Positions 12,887 to 21,372 of a DNA stretch of 46,452 nt are shown here, one piece after another. The DNA is taken from the NCBI GenBank assembly GCA_019243635.1, contig JAFAUB010000066.1:1-46452 (forward strand), in the 5' to 3' direction. The position numbers and the translations under genes are program-made. Source of the stretch: Pseudonocardiales bacterium (GTDB taxonomy: Bacteria; Actinomycetota; Actinomycetes; Mycobacteriales; Pseudonocardiaceae). How positions within the stretch are numbered: position 1 is the first letter of the stretch; each line of letters begins with the position of its first letter. The notes under the pieces are model-generated. The model saw only the letters and a program-made list of their open reading frames with translations, searched no databases and was not told the origin of the DNA.

Positions 12887-14436
12887 TGACGGTTCGCGAG
12901 ACCGAGCGCAAGTACGAGGCGACCGACGCGGTCTCCCTGCCGGACCCGGCCGGGTTGCTCGGGCAGGGTTGCTCGGGCGGGGCTGCTCGGCCCGAGGGCA
13001 CCGGTTCGGATGCCCAGGAACAAGAGCTGGAGGCGGTGTACTTCGACACCGCCGATCTGCGCCTGCTGCGCGCGGGGATCACCCTGCGGTGTCGGGTGGG
13101 TGGATCTGATCCGGGGTGGCACCTGAAGCTGCCGGTCGGTGGGGACAGCCGTGAGGAGCTGCGGATGTCGCTAGGTCGTTCCCGCCGTCAGCCGCCGGCG
13201 GAGCTGGTCGCGCAGATCCGGGTGCACACCCGCAGTGCGCCGTTGGTGCCGGTCGCCCAGCTGAATACCCTGCGGCGGCGATGGGTGCTCGCCGACCCGG
13301 ACGGCCACCCGCTCGCGGAGCTGGTCGAGGATCGGGTCAGCGCGCACACGATGGGCGAGCAGACCAGGGCGGTGTCCTGGCGCGAGGTCGAGGTGGAGCT
13401 CGGCGAGCATGGCCAGCTGGAACTGCTGGACCGCATCGAGCGCCGACTGCTCGCGGCGGGAGCACAGCGCTCAGCGGCCGGGTCGAAGCTGAGCCGGCTG
13501 CTGGCCGAGGAACTGTCCGCACACCCCACCACACCGGAGCCCGACGCCGCGGCGTCGGCCGGCGACGTGGTGCTGGCCTACCTGCGGACCCAGGCCGAAC
13601 AGCTGCGCAGGTACGACCCGCTGGTCCGCCGTGCCGCACCGGACGCGGTGCACCAGATGCGAGTGGCCGCGCGGCGGATGCGCAGTGCGCTGCAGGCGTT
13701 CGGGCGGGTGACCGACCGGGACTCCACGCGCGAGCTGACGGTGGAACTGAAGTGGATGGCCGGTGAGCTGGGCGGGGCGCGAGACGCGGAGGTGATGGCC
13801 ACGCGGTGTGCCGCGATACTCGCCGACCTGCCTGCCGAGCTGGTCCTCGGGCCCGTCGCCGCCGCGCTCACCCGGTCGTTCGAACGCCGCCAGGCCGACG
13901 CCCACCAGGTAGCGCTCGCCACCCTGGACAGCGACCGCTACCTGGCGCTACACGACACGATCGACACGCTGCTGGCCGACCCCCCGTTGCGCCGAGCCGC
14001 CGCCCGCCCCGGGCGTCGTGAGCTTCCCAAGAGCGTGGCGCGGGCCTATCGCCGGGTCGCGTCACGCATGCGCGACGCGGGCTCCCAGCCGGCGGGTGAA
14101 CCGCGCGACGTCTCCCTCCACGAAACGCGCAAGGCCGCCAAGCGGCTGCGCTATGCCACCGAAGCCGTCACACCCGCACTGGGCAGGCCCGCCGAGCGGA
14201 TGCAACGCCGCCTCAAGAAAGTTCAGCAGCTGCTCGGTGAGCATCAGGACACGGTAGTGTCCCGGCCTGTCCTGCGCGAGTTCGCCGTACAGGCTCATCT
14301 CGACGGCGGGAACGGCTTCACCTACGGCTTGATGCACGCCACCGAGGCCGCCCGCGCGGATCACGCCGAGCGGGAGCTCCCCGAGGCGTGGAAACGACTG
14401 CGCAAACCCAGGAACACCGCCTGGCTCAAGCACTGA
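12886..14436 (+). CDS. CYTH-CHAD domain protein (triphosphatase/polyphosphate-binding type)
   Basis: 516 residues from ATG 12886 (TGATG overlap with the PI-PLC; a GTG at 12865 is also in frame). The N-terminal CYTH domain (about 1-205) opens with the ETERK signature (ExExK) and contains VYFDTADLRLLRAGITLRCR and WREVEVELGEHGQLE, as in inorganic triphosphatase and thiamine-triphosphatase tunnels. The C-terminal CHAD domain (about 225-510) has the conserved His helices HQMRVAARRMRSALQAF and HETRKAAKRLRYATEA, which bind polyphosphate. The likely role is handling of tripolyphosphate or polyphosphate. The coupling to a PI-PLC is unusual and may mean linked metabolism of inositol phosphates or simply a shared promoter. 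Confidence 0.9.
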   Translation: MTVRETERKYEATDAVSLPDPAGLLGQGCSGGAARPEGTGSDAQEQELEAVYFDTADLRLLRAGITLRCRVGGSDPGWHLKLPVGGDSREELRMSLGRSRRQPPAELVAQIRVHTRSAPLVPVAQLNTLRRRWVLADPDGHPLAELVEDRVSAHTMGEQTRAVSWREVEVELGEHGQLELLDRIERRLLAAGAQRSAAGSKLSRLLAEELSAHPTTPEPDAAASAGDVVLAYLRTQAEQLRRYDPLVRRAAPDAVHQMRVAARRMRSALQAFGRVTDRDSTRELTVELKWMAGELGGARDAEVMATRCAAILADLPAELVLGPVAAALTRSFERRQADAHQVALATLDSDRYLALHDTIDTLLADPPLRRAAARPGRRELPKSVARAYRRVASRMRDAGSQPAGEPRDVSLHETRKAAKRLRYATEAVTPALGRPAERMQRRLKKVQQLLGEHQDTVVSRPVLREFAVQAHLDGGNGFTYGLMHATEAARADHAERELPEAWKRLRKPRNTAWLKH

Positions 14437-14504
14437 ACTCTGACCAGCTCCCGGAGTCATGGGTCGCACGCTACGAGGCATGCTGAGCCGCTTACCCACG
14501 CCGC

Positions 14505-14927
14505 TTATTCACCTCGGCGAGAGGTCAGCAGGGACGTTGCGGCGAGGATCAGCAGGATGCCCTCTGCGACCAGGCTGCTGATGCCGAGTGGCTCGGCCCA
14601 GTTGCCGATGTCATCGGTGTAGTCAGGCAACCCGGGCCCGCGCGAGAGCACGTAGCCGAGGATGGGGCCGGCTGCGACTCCCAGCGCGAGGACCCAGCCC
14701 AGCCCTGGTCGCTTCGCCAGCAGCAGTGCCGCCGCCACGACACCAGCGACCTCGAGCACATAGTACAAGATCTGAACGTATTCGGGGCCCTTCGAGCCGG
14801 GCACGCCGCCTTGGTCGATGACGTGGATCGCGGCCACCGCAAGACACCCCAGGAAACCGACCGCTCGCACAAGCAGTCCGTCACTCACCGCACGACCAGG
14901 ACCGGCGGTCGACTGAGGCATCTCCAC
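14505..14927 (-). CDS. small multi-pass membrane protein, unknown
   Basis: 140 residues with about four hydrophobic segments: AVGFLGCLAVAAIHVI, YVLEVAGVVAAALLLA, WVLALGVAAGPILGYVL and SSLVAEGILLILAATSLL. The short extracytoplasmic loops contain VIDQGGVPGSKGPEY and SRGPGLPDYTDDIGNWAEP. The pattern is typical of conserved actinobacterial membrane proteins with no assigned function. It is monocistronic and convergent with the CYTH-CHAD gene. Confidence 0.75.
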   Translation of the reverse strand: MEMPQSTAGPGRAVSDGLLVRAVGFLGCLAVAAIHVIDQGGVPGSKGPEYVQILYYVLEVAGVVAAALLLAKRPGLGWVLALGVAAGPILGYVLSRGPGLPDYTDDIGNWAEPLGISSLVAEGILLILAATSLLTSRRGE

Positions 14928-15104
14928 ACCCTGCTCTCTCGCGGTGGCACGAACCTATTGCGTCGCAGGCACCCATTCATCTCCGGGACGTGCGACGGTC
15001 GATCACCTCGGCCACCTGTTCGGGCCGGGCGACGAGGCCGACACAACGCCATGATTCGCGGTCCGGGCCGGTTCCGGCAGGGGCCGGCCCCCGCGTTGTT
15101 CCTG
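14928..15104. other. short gene-free stretch before tRNA-Asn
   Basis: Nothing recognisable apart from GC-rich short dyads around 15060-15090, such as GGCCGG...CCGGCC, which may help end the tRNA-Asn transcript. Confidence 0.3.
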
Positions 15105-15177
15105 CTCCCCGAGTTGGACTCGAACCAACAACCCTGCGATTAACAGTCGCATGCTCTGCCAATTGAGCTATCGGGGA
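15105..15177 (-). tRNA. tRNA-Asn (GTT anticodon)
   Basis: 73 bases with acceptor TCCCCGA/TCGGGGA, D-arm GCTC-AATTGGCA-GAGC, anticodon loop CTGTTAA giving GTT, T-arm with GGTTCGAGTCC, discriminator G, no encoded CCA. tRNA-Asn next to dnaG is a familiar actinobacterial arrangement. Confidence 0.96.
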
Positions 15178-15282
15178 AGGTGCTGGGTGCCCGATCCGTC
15201 TGGCGGGCCGGCTACGGACCACCCTAGCGCACCGCGCGCCACGCCCCTGCCCCGCATGCCGGCGGCGGCAGGCCGCGACCGG

Positions 15283-16044
15283 CTACCCGACCTGCGCGAC
15301 GGCGAAGATCCGACGGAACGGGAACCAGGTCACCCCGTCGGCTCCCGCCGGGTAGGCAGCCCGCAGTCGTGGGGCGAGCTCCTGCCTGAACTCCTCCCAC
15401 TCCGCCGCCGACAACGCCGCCCGGACCGGGCGCAGGGCGGTCCCGGTGACCCACTCGAGCACCGGGTCGGATCCGGTCAGCCGGTGCAGGTACGTGGTCT
15501 CCCAGACGTCCAGCTCCGCGGCGCCATGGGTGAGCACCGCAGCGTATCCAGCGGGTTCGAGCACCCGGTGGGGCCCCCTGAGGTCGAACAGGTCGCGCCA
15601 GCGAGGCTCGGCGGCGAGCCGCGCTGCCTCGGCATGTGACGGCGCGCTGAAGTTGCCCGGCACCTGCAAGGCCAGCCATCCCCCCGCAGGCAGCTCCCGC
15701 ATCCACTGGCGCAGCAGCTCCGCGTGCTCGGGTACCCACTGCAGTACGGCGTTGCAGACGACGAGATCGGTGCCGGGGGCGGGCGACCAGTGACGAACGT
15801 CGCACAGCTCGGCGTGGATACCGCGCTCGCGCGCGGCCTGCACCATCTCCGGGGAGCTGTCCAGCGCCATCACAGTGGCGCTCGGCCACCGCTTGGCCAA
15901 CAACCGTGTGAGGGTGCCCGGTCCGCAGCCCAGATCCACCACCAGGCCCGGGTCGCGGGTGCCGACCCGGGCCAGTAGGTCGTGGAAAGGCCGGGCCCGA
16001 TGGTCACCGAACGCGAGATAGGTCTCCGGGTCCCACACCGCCAC
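15283..16044 (-). CDS. tam: trans-aconitate 2-methyltransferase-like SAM enzyme
   Basis: 253 residues starting MAVWDPETYLAFGDHRARPF, the characteristic Tam N-terminus. SAM motif I is VVDLGCGPGTLTRLLA (about 35-50), the acidic loop is ALDSSPEMV, and motif post I/IV is DLVVCNAVLQWVPEHAELL. The C-terminal FFRRIF-like end (WFPFRRIFAVA) is also typical. Tam methylates trans-aconitate, an inhibitor of aconitase formed spontaneously from cis-aconitate, so this is metabolite repair. Length fits the family. It lies downstream of dnaG on the same strand with 66 bp between them, so it may share its transcript. Confidence 0.88.
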   Translation of the reverse strand: MAVWDPETYLAFGDHRARPFHDLLARVGTRDPGLVVDLGCGPGTLTRLLAKRWPSATVMALDSSPEMVQAARERGIHAELCDVRHWSPAPGTDLVVCNAVLQWVPEHAELLRQWMRELPAGGWLALQVPGNFSAPSHAEAARLAAEPRWRDLFDLRGPHRVLEPAGYAAVLTHGAAELDVWETTYLHRLTGSDPVLEWVTGTALRPVRAALSAAEWEEFRQELAPRLRAAYPAGADGVTWFPFRRIFAVAQVG

Positions 16045-16110
16045 GATCTCCTCACTGTCGGCAACCGAGACTAGTCGGGTGGGGCGTCCGCGACAGCCGT
16101 TCCCCCACTC

Positions 16111-17988
16111 TCACTCCTGGGCCCCCATGGCCCGCTCACGAAGCGCCCGGTAGTACTGCTCCAAGGCCACCAGGTCACCGAAGAGCTGGTGGTAGGAGTC
16201 CGCGTCGTCCAGCGGTGAGATCCGTTGCAGCCGGGACTTGATCTCAGCGACCTGCCCTCCGACGACGGTGGCCTGCAGGCTGGCGAGCAAGCTCCCGATG
16301 TAGCGCGCGTCCTCGTCAGCACTGCCCTTGACTCGCAGCGTCTCCACGGCGAGCTCGGTGAGAAGTGACCGCTGGGGACAGTGCTCGGCGACGGCGTCGA
16401 CCCACTCCGGACCGGAGCACCCCGCGGCGGTGCCCCCCGCGGCCAGCACCGCCGCGTGTACCTGCGCGTAGGCCGGGTGGGTGAACGCCTCGGTGGGCAG
16501 CGCGTCATACACCGGGCCGGTCATCGCCGGCTCCTGCAGCACCGCCTTGAGCACCTCGCGCTGGACCTGCAGCCGCACGTCGTCCCGTGGGGGGCGCTCC
16601 GTGCCGTTGTCCGCCGAGGATGGCTTGCGAGTGCGCCCGCCACGTCGCTGGACGCTCTCGCCTGCGGCTTCCCGAACCCGGCGCCGCACGGTGGCGATGT
16701 CCTCCCAACCGACCCAGCCGGCGAGCTGCCGGGCGTACTCGTCCCGCAGGGACACGTTCTTGATCTGGGCGACCAGCGGGACGGTTCGCCGCAAGGCCTC
16801 CACCCGACCCTCCGCGGTGTCCAGGTCATGCTCGGCGAGCAGGGTCCGCACCGCGAAGGTGAACAGCGGCTGGCGGCGGGCCACCAGGTCGCGCACCGCG
16901 GCGTCACCCCTGGCCTGGCGCAGCTCACACGGGTCCATGCCGTCCGGCGCGATCGCGATGAAGGTCTGCGTGGCGAAGCGCTGCTCGTCGTCGAAAGCCT
17001 TCAGCGCCGCCTTCTGCCCGGCCTCGTCCCCGTCGAAGATGAAGATCACTTCGCCGTGGAACTCGAAATCGTCCATCAGCAGCCTGCGCAGCACCGAGAT
17101 GTGCTCCGTGCCGAAGGCGGTGCCACAGGAGGCCAGCGCGGTGGGCACCCCGGCCAGGTGCATCGCCATCACGTCGGTGTAGCCCTCGACCACGACGACC
17201 TGACGACGCCGGGCGATCTCCCGCTTGGCCAGGTCCAGCCCGAAGAGCACCTGCGACTTGCGGTACAGCGGCGTCTCGGCGGTGTTGAGGTACTTCGCCT
17301 CGACGCGGTCGTCGTCGAACAGCCGCCGGGCGCCGAAACCCACCACGTCCCCGCCGAGGTCCCGGATCGGCCACAGCAGCCGGCGGTGGAAGCGGTCGAT
17401 CGGCCCACGTTGGCCCTCCCGGGACACCCCGGCCTTGACCAGCTCCTCGACGGAGAACCCGCGGCCGAGCAGGTGCTTGGTGAGCTGGTCCCAGCCTGCG
17501 GGGGCGAAGCCGCAGCCGAAGGTGCCGGCCACCTGCTGGGTGAACCCGCGCTGGGTGAGGAACTCCCGGGCCGGCCGGGCCTCGGCGCGGCTCAGCTGCT
17601 CGGCGTAGAACTCCTGCGCCAGCCTGTTCACCTCGACCAGCCGGGCCCGGGTGCCGCGGTCGCGCTGCACCGAGGAGCCGCCGCCGGTGTAGGTCAGCTG
17701 TATTCCGACGCGTTCAGCCAGCCGTTCCACGGCCTCGACGAAGCCGAGGTGCTCGATCTTCATCATGAAGTCGACGACGGATCCACCCTCGCCACAGCCG
17801 AAGCAGTGATAGGTGCCATGCCCTGGGCGGACGTTGAAAGACGGGGACTTCTCGTCGTGGAACGGGCACAGCCCCTTGAGCGAGTCCGCGCCGGCCCGGC
17901 GCAGCGCGACGTACTCGCCGACCACCTCGTCGATCCGGTTGCGCTCGCGGACCTCCACGATGTCAGCGTCCCGGATCCGTCCAGCCAC
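16111..17988 (-). CDS. dnaG: DNA primase
   Basis: 625 residues. An N-terminal zinc-binding domain (CPFHDEKSPSF, then YHCFGCGEGG, about 40-70) is followed by the RNA polymerase core with the Toprim fold, VVVVEGYTDVMAMH (about 262-275), and the metal-binding FIFDGDEAGQKAALKAF (about 313-330). A linker rich in Arg/Gly precedes the C-terminal DnaB-interacting domain. It makes RNA primers for Okazaki fragments with DnaB helicase. The start GTG/ATG 17988 (MAGRIRDADIVEVRERN) is the family's normal beginning. The long frame on the opposite strand across this gene is a codon-bias shadow. Confidence 0.98.
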   Translation of the reverse strand: MAGRIRDADIVEVRERNRIDEVVGEYVALRRAGADSLKGLCPFHDEKSPSFNVRPGHGTYHCFGCGEGGSVVDFMMKIEHLGFVEAVERLAERVGIQLTYTGGGSSVQRDRGTRARLVEVNRLAQEFYAEQLSRAEARPAREFLTQRGFTQQVAGTFGCGFAPAGWDQLTKHLLGRGFSVEELVKAGVSREGQRGPIDRFHRRLLWPIRDLGGDVVGFGARRLFDDDRVEAKYLNTAETPLYRKSQVLFGLDLAKREIARRRQVVVVEGYTDVMAMHLAGVPTALASCGTAFGTEHISVLRRLLMDDFEFHGEVIFIFDGDEAGQKAALKAFDDEQRFATQTFIAIAPDGMDPCELRQARGDAAVRDLVARRQPLFTFAVRTLLAEHDLDTAEGRVEALRRTVPLVAQIKNVSLRDEYARQLAGWVGWEDIATVRRRVREAAGESVQRRGGRTRKPSSADNGTERPPRDDVRLQVQREVLKAVLQEPAMTGPVYDALPTEAFTHPAYAQVHAAVLAAGGTAAGCSGPEWVDAVAEHCPQRSLLTELAVETLRVKGSADEDARYIGSLLASLQATVVGGQVAEIKSRLQRISPLDDADSYHQLFGDLVALEQYYRALRERAMGAQE

Positions 17989-18086
17989 AGCCGCCCACTC
18001 TAGGGGGACGCAGCCTAGGGTCCGCCTCCGGGAGAAATGTCAGTCCCCGGTGGCATCGTTTGGCAGACCGACCCGAGGAGGGGACC

Positions 18087-18650
18087 ATGACAAGCATGAG
18101 CGTTGGTGCCAGCACTCCCTTCACGGTCCATGACCTGGAAGGGATGCCCGATGACGGCCGCCGCTACGAGCTCCTCGACGGGGAGCTCCTGGTGAGCCCG
18201 GCGCCCGGCCTGCGACACCAGACCGTCGGTCTGCGGCTGTACCGCGTGCTCGACGATGCCTGCCCCGACGACCTGTACGTCCTCGCGGCGCCGTTTGCCG
18301 TGCAGACCGACGTCTCCAACGAGGTGCAGCCCGACGTTCTGGTCGCCCGGTTCGACGAGCTCACCGACGAGAATCTCCCCGCGGCACCTGTACTGGCCGT
18401 CGAGGTGCTCTCCCCGAGCGGCCGGCTGGTCGATCTCAACCTCAAGCGCGCCGCCTACCAGCGGATGGGCACCCCCAGCTACTGGGTACTCGATCCTGAC
18501 GTGCCCGACCTGCTGGTCCTCGAGCTCGACGCCGACGGCCGATACCACGAAGTGACCCGGGTGGTCGGCGACGAGGTCTTCGAGGCGCACCAGCCGTTCA
18601 AGGTTCGAATCGTGCCGGTCGAGCTACTCGGACGGCTCCATCCTCGCTGA
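18087..18650 (+). CDS. Uma2-family (DUF820) putative nuclease-fold protein
   Basis: 187 residues from ATG 18087, preceded by GAGGAGGGG at 18076-18084. The restriction-endonuclease-like core is visible: RRYELLDGELLVSP with the conserved Glu, QPDVLVAR with the catalytic-type Asp, then LAVEVLSPS and LKRAAYQRMGTPSYWVLDP giving the E-x-K-like part. Uma2 proteins are abundant in actinobacteria and cyanobacteria as single genes; their substrate is not known. Divergent from dnaG by 98 bp. Confidence 0.88.
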   Translation: MTSMSVGASTPFTVHDLEGMPDDGRRYELLDGELLVSPAPGLRHQTVGLRLYRVLDDACPDDLYVLAAPFAVQTDVSNEVQPDVLVARFDELTDENLPAAPVLAVEVLSPSGRLVDLNLKRAAYQRMGTPSYWVLDPDVPDLLVLELDADGRYHEVTRVVGDEVFEAHQPFKVRIVPVELLGRLHPR

Positions 18651-18706
18651 AAGCCTCGTGCACCCGACCAGTTCACGGAGGGACTTGTTGTGCACCGTCC
18701 ACCCCG

Positions 18707-19801
18707 CTAGGCCGCGCGGTGCGGGACGGGTGATGGCGTGTCGTGTCGGCTGAGGAATGCCCACATCACGGTGGCGACCGCAGGCGACCCGCTGCGGGCG
18801 TTGGCGATCGGCCAGGCGTGGCTCCACCCGGAATAGACGACCGACTCGACCTCTGCTCCACCCGCGCAGTCCGCCCATCGCTGCAGCACCGCCGAGTCGT
18901 CGCGGTCGGTCTGCGCCCTGGTCGGGCAGTCGTCCTGGGTACGAAGCCAGTTCACAGCCTGCGGCACGGCTGGCAAGGCCGGGTGCCCTCCCGGTCTTCC
19001 GTGGAAGGGCAGCACCCGGTCCGCGGTGCCGGCCGCGAGCAGGAAAGGCACCGGAGGCGTGCCCGGTGGGCAGGGTGACAACGGCACCGCTCCGTAGGTG
19101 GCCACCGCCGCGAAGAGCTTGGGGTGCGCGCACACCGCGCTGTAGGCGAGCTTGCCCCCGTTGCTGTACCCGACCAGGTACACCCGCTCGACGTCGACCG
19201 GCCACCGGTGCACCGCGTCGGCCACGATCGCCGCCACGAAGGGTATGTCCGGGACGCGGCGGGAGCCGGCGAACCCGCAGCAGCCGTAGCCGGCGTTCCA
19301 CGACCGCTGCTCCCCGTCGGGAAACACCAGCACCGCCTGTCGCCGCTGCGCCAGCCCGAGAAACCCGGTCTGGCTCGCCGCCACGGAACCCGACTGTCCG
19401 CGACCGTGCAGCACGATCACCAACGGTACTCGAGCGGTCGTCTGGACCGACACGACCGATCGGTAGCTTCGCCGGAGGCCCTCCACGGTCACCGTGTGCA
19501 CCTCGATGACCACCCCGGGGCGCCCGGCCGCCAGCGGGTTGCCCGAGCGGAGGTCCGGATTGTCCGAGCGGATCGACCGGTTGCGGGCGAAGGTCGACGG
19601 GTTACCCGCGAGGGTCGAGGGGTTGCGCGCGAGGGTCGAGGGGTTGCGCGCGAGGGTCGGCGGGTTGCCCGGGGAGGGGTGAGTGAAGACGGTGACCAGC
19701 GCCGCAACCGCGATCAGGACGAACGCCGGCAACGTCCTCGCCAGGTGGTGGCGGCCGGACACCAGCGGGCGAGGCCCAGCCTGGTTGCCGTCGCGCCGCA
19801 C
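18707..19801 (-). CDS. secreted LpqC/PHB-depolymerase-like esterase with heptapeptide repeats
   Basis: 364 residues. An N-terminal signal or anchor (LARTLPAFVLIAVAALVTVF, about 20-40) directs it out of the cytoplasm. A low-complexity linker follows with repeated NPSTLAR-type heptads (residues about 47-80). The alpha/beta hydrolase domain has LVIVLHGRGQSGS (oxyanion strand), the nucleophile elbow VGYSNGGKLAYS, the acid in AAGTADRVLPFHG, and the His in SGWSHAWP. The family includes poly(3-hydroxybutyrate) depolymerases and feruloyl/acetylxylan esterases, so the natural substrate is open. Cys pairs (GYGCCGF) suggest extracellular disulfides. Confidence 0.85.
   Translation of the reverse strand: MRRDGNQAGPRPLVSGRHHLARTLPAFVLIAVAALVTVFTHPSPGNPPTLARNPSTLARNPSTLAGNPSTFARNRSIRSDNPDLRSGNPLAAGRPGVVIEVHTVTVEGLRRSYRSVVSVQTTARVPLVIVLHGRGQSGSVAASQTGFLGLAQRRQAVLVFPDGEQRSWNAGYGCCGFAGSRRVPDIPFVAAIVADAVHRWPVDVERVYLVGYSNGGKLAYSAVCAHPKLFAAVATYGAVPLSPCPPGTPPVPFLLAAGTADRVLPFHGRPGGHPALPAVPQAVNWLRTQDDCPTRAQTDRDDSAVLQRWADCAGGAEVESVVYSGWSHAWPIANARSGSPAVATVMWAFLSRHDTPSPVPHRAA
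19580..19670. repeat. 21-bp tandem repeat inside the esterase gene
   Basis: GAGGGTCGAGGGGTTGCGCGC-type units recur with a 21-bp period, with phase points at 19590, 19611, 19632 and 19653, giving four to five copies of a seven-residue unit (N-P-S-T-L-A-R and variants). The period keeps the frame, so copy-number changes would alter only linker length. Confidence 0.8.
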
Positions 19802-19863
19802 GACTCAGAGTATCTCCAGGTCTCCCCCAGCTGGCCTTCAGGTGGTCGGGTCAGGATGTGGCC

Positions 19864-21372
19864 ATGACCACTCTTCGTGAGCTTGTCACCGCGCGCGCCG
19901 CGAGCTCCCCCCACCGGTGCTTCCTGGCCGACGCGCGCAGCGAGCGATCATTCGACTTCGCCATGCTGCGCGCTGCCGCGGATGCCTGGTGCCGGGAGCT
20001 CGACGCCGCCGGGGTACCGCCGAGCGCCCGGGTGCTCCTCGACATCGCCGACCCGCTCACGTTCTGCGCCGTGCACCTCGCCGTGATCGCCGCCGGACGA
20101 TGCTCGGTACCCGTCGACCCGGCGGCTCCCCCCGCTGAGGCGCAACGCACGCGGCGCGCCCTGCGGCCCTGGCTCGTGGTGAGCGATCGGTTGGCCGTCC
20201 CGGGCATGCGGGTGAACCCGGCCACCGGCATGCCAGCCGACCCGACAGGCCACGTCCGGGCAGCCCCTCTTCAGGCCGGGGCCCTGTCAGACCGGCGGAC
20301 GGGCTCGGTCGCGCTGCTCACCTCCGGCTCGACCGGCACGCCCAAGACGGTCACGCTCACCGAGCGCCAGCTGCTGCATGCCGCGCGGTGTGTCGTCAGG
20401 CACCACGAGCTGTCCGCCATGGACCGTGGTTTCAGCCCGCTGCCGCTGTTTCACATCAACGCTCAGGTTGTCGCGCTGCTCGCCACCCTCGTCGCCGGTG
20501 GCACCCTGGTGCTCGACCGGCGGTTCCATCGCACCGGGTTCTGGCAGCTCCTGGTGAAGCACGAGATCACCTGGGTGAACGCCGTGCCGGCCATCCTCTC
20601 GATCTTGGCGCTCGGGAGTGTCCCTGAGGTTCCGCCGACGTTGCGGTTCATCCGCTCAGCGTCGGCGCCCCTGCCGGCCGCGGCCCGCGAGCGTGTGGCC
20701 GAGCGGAGCGGGGTCGTCGTGGTGGAGAGCTACGGCATGACCGAGGCGGCCAGCCAGATCACCGCCACCCCGCTGCGCGGTGGACACCCACCGGGATCGG
20801 TCGGCCGACCGGCGGGAGTGCAGCTCGAGGTGGTCGGGCCAGACGGCAGGCGTTGCGCCCCGGACGTGGTGGGTCGGGTCCGCATCCGTGGCGAGAGCGT
20901 GATCAGCGCGTACGCCGAGGGCGTGGCCGCCGAGCGGTTCGACGCCGAGGGCTGGCTGGATACCGGTGATCTCGGACGGCTCGACGCCGAGGGGTACCTC
21001 TACCTCGCCGGGCGCCGCGATGACGTGGTGAACTGCGGCGGCGAGCTGGTGTACCCGGGCGAGGTCGAGGAGGTCCTTCTCGGCGAGGCGGCGGTGGCCG
21101 AGGCCGCCGTCGCTGACCGTCCCCACGGGGTGCTCGGGGCGGTGCCGGTGGCCTGGATACGACCGGTGGCGGCGCTGGACGGCGAACAAGCGGACGAGCT
21201 CGTGAGCCGGCTGCGGTTGCGGTGCGAGCAGCAGCTCAGCCGGGTGAAGCGCCCGGTGGATTTCCGGATCGTCGCGAGCCTGCCGAGGACCCCCACCGGG
21301 AAGGTGCTACGCCGCCGGCTGCGGGAGTTGCCGCTCGCCGACACCAGGGTTCCGGAGGCGTCCCTACTGTGA
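19864..21372 (+). CDS. acyl-CoA/acyl-AMP ligase (ANL superfamily)
   Basis: 502 residues from ATG 19864 (a GTG two codons upstream is also possible). The ANL motifs are present in order: the phosphate-binding loop LLTSGSTGTPKTVTL (about 147-161), ESYGMTEAA (about 289-297), LDTGDLGRLDAEGYLYLAGR with the hinge region, and the C-terminal lysine in RTPTGKVLRRRL. It activates a carboxylate with ATP and probably transfers it to CoA or a carrier. No carrier-protein domain is attached. It is the first gene of a four-gene operon with a membrane acyltransferase, a ComA-like enzyme and a VOC protein, so its acyl product may be the donor for the acyltransferase. The acyl substrate cannot be read from sequence alone. 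Its stop overlaps the next GTG. Confidence 0.9.
   Translation: MTTLRELVTARAASSPHRCFLADARSERSFDFAMLRAAADAWCRELDAAGVPPSARVLLDIADPLTFCAVHLAVIAAGRCSVPVDPAAPPAEAQRTRRALRPWLVVSDRLAVPGMRVNPATGMPADPTGHVRAAPLQAGALSDRRTGSVALLTSGSTGTPKTVTLTERQLLHAARCVVRHHELSAMDRGFSPLPLFHINAQVVALLATLVAGGTLVLDRRFHRTGFWQLLVKHEITWVNAVPAILSILALGSVPEVPPTLRFIRSASAPLPAAARERVAERSGVVVVESYGMTEAASQITATPLRGGHPPGSVGRPAGVQLEVVGPDGRRCAPDVVGRVRIRGESVISAYAEGVAAERFDAEGWLDTGDLGRLDAEGYLYLAGRRDDVVNCGGELVYPGEVEEVLLGEAAVAEAAVADRPHGVLGAVPVAWIRPVAALDGEQADELVSRLRLRCEQQLSRVKRPVDFRIVASLPRTPTGKVLRRRLRELPLADTRVPEASLL

Noticed and set aside
16381..18003. 540-codon plus-strand open frame opposite dnaG
   Set aside because: Lies wholly against a certain dnaG gene; composition is the Arg/His/Pro/Gly-rich shadow expected from high-GC third-position bias.
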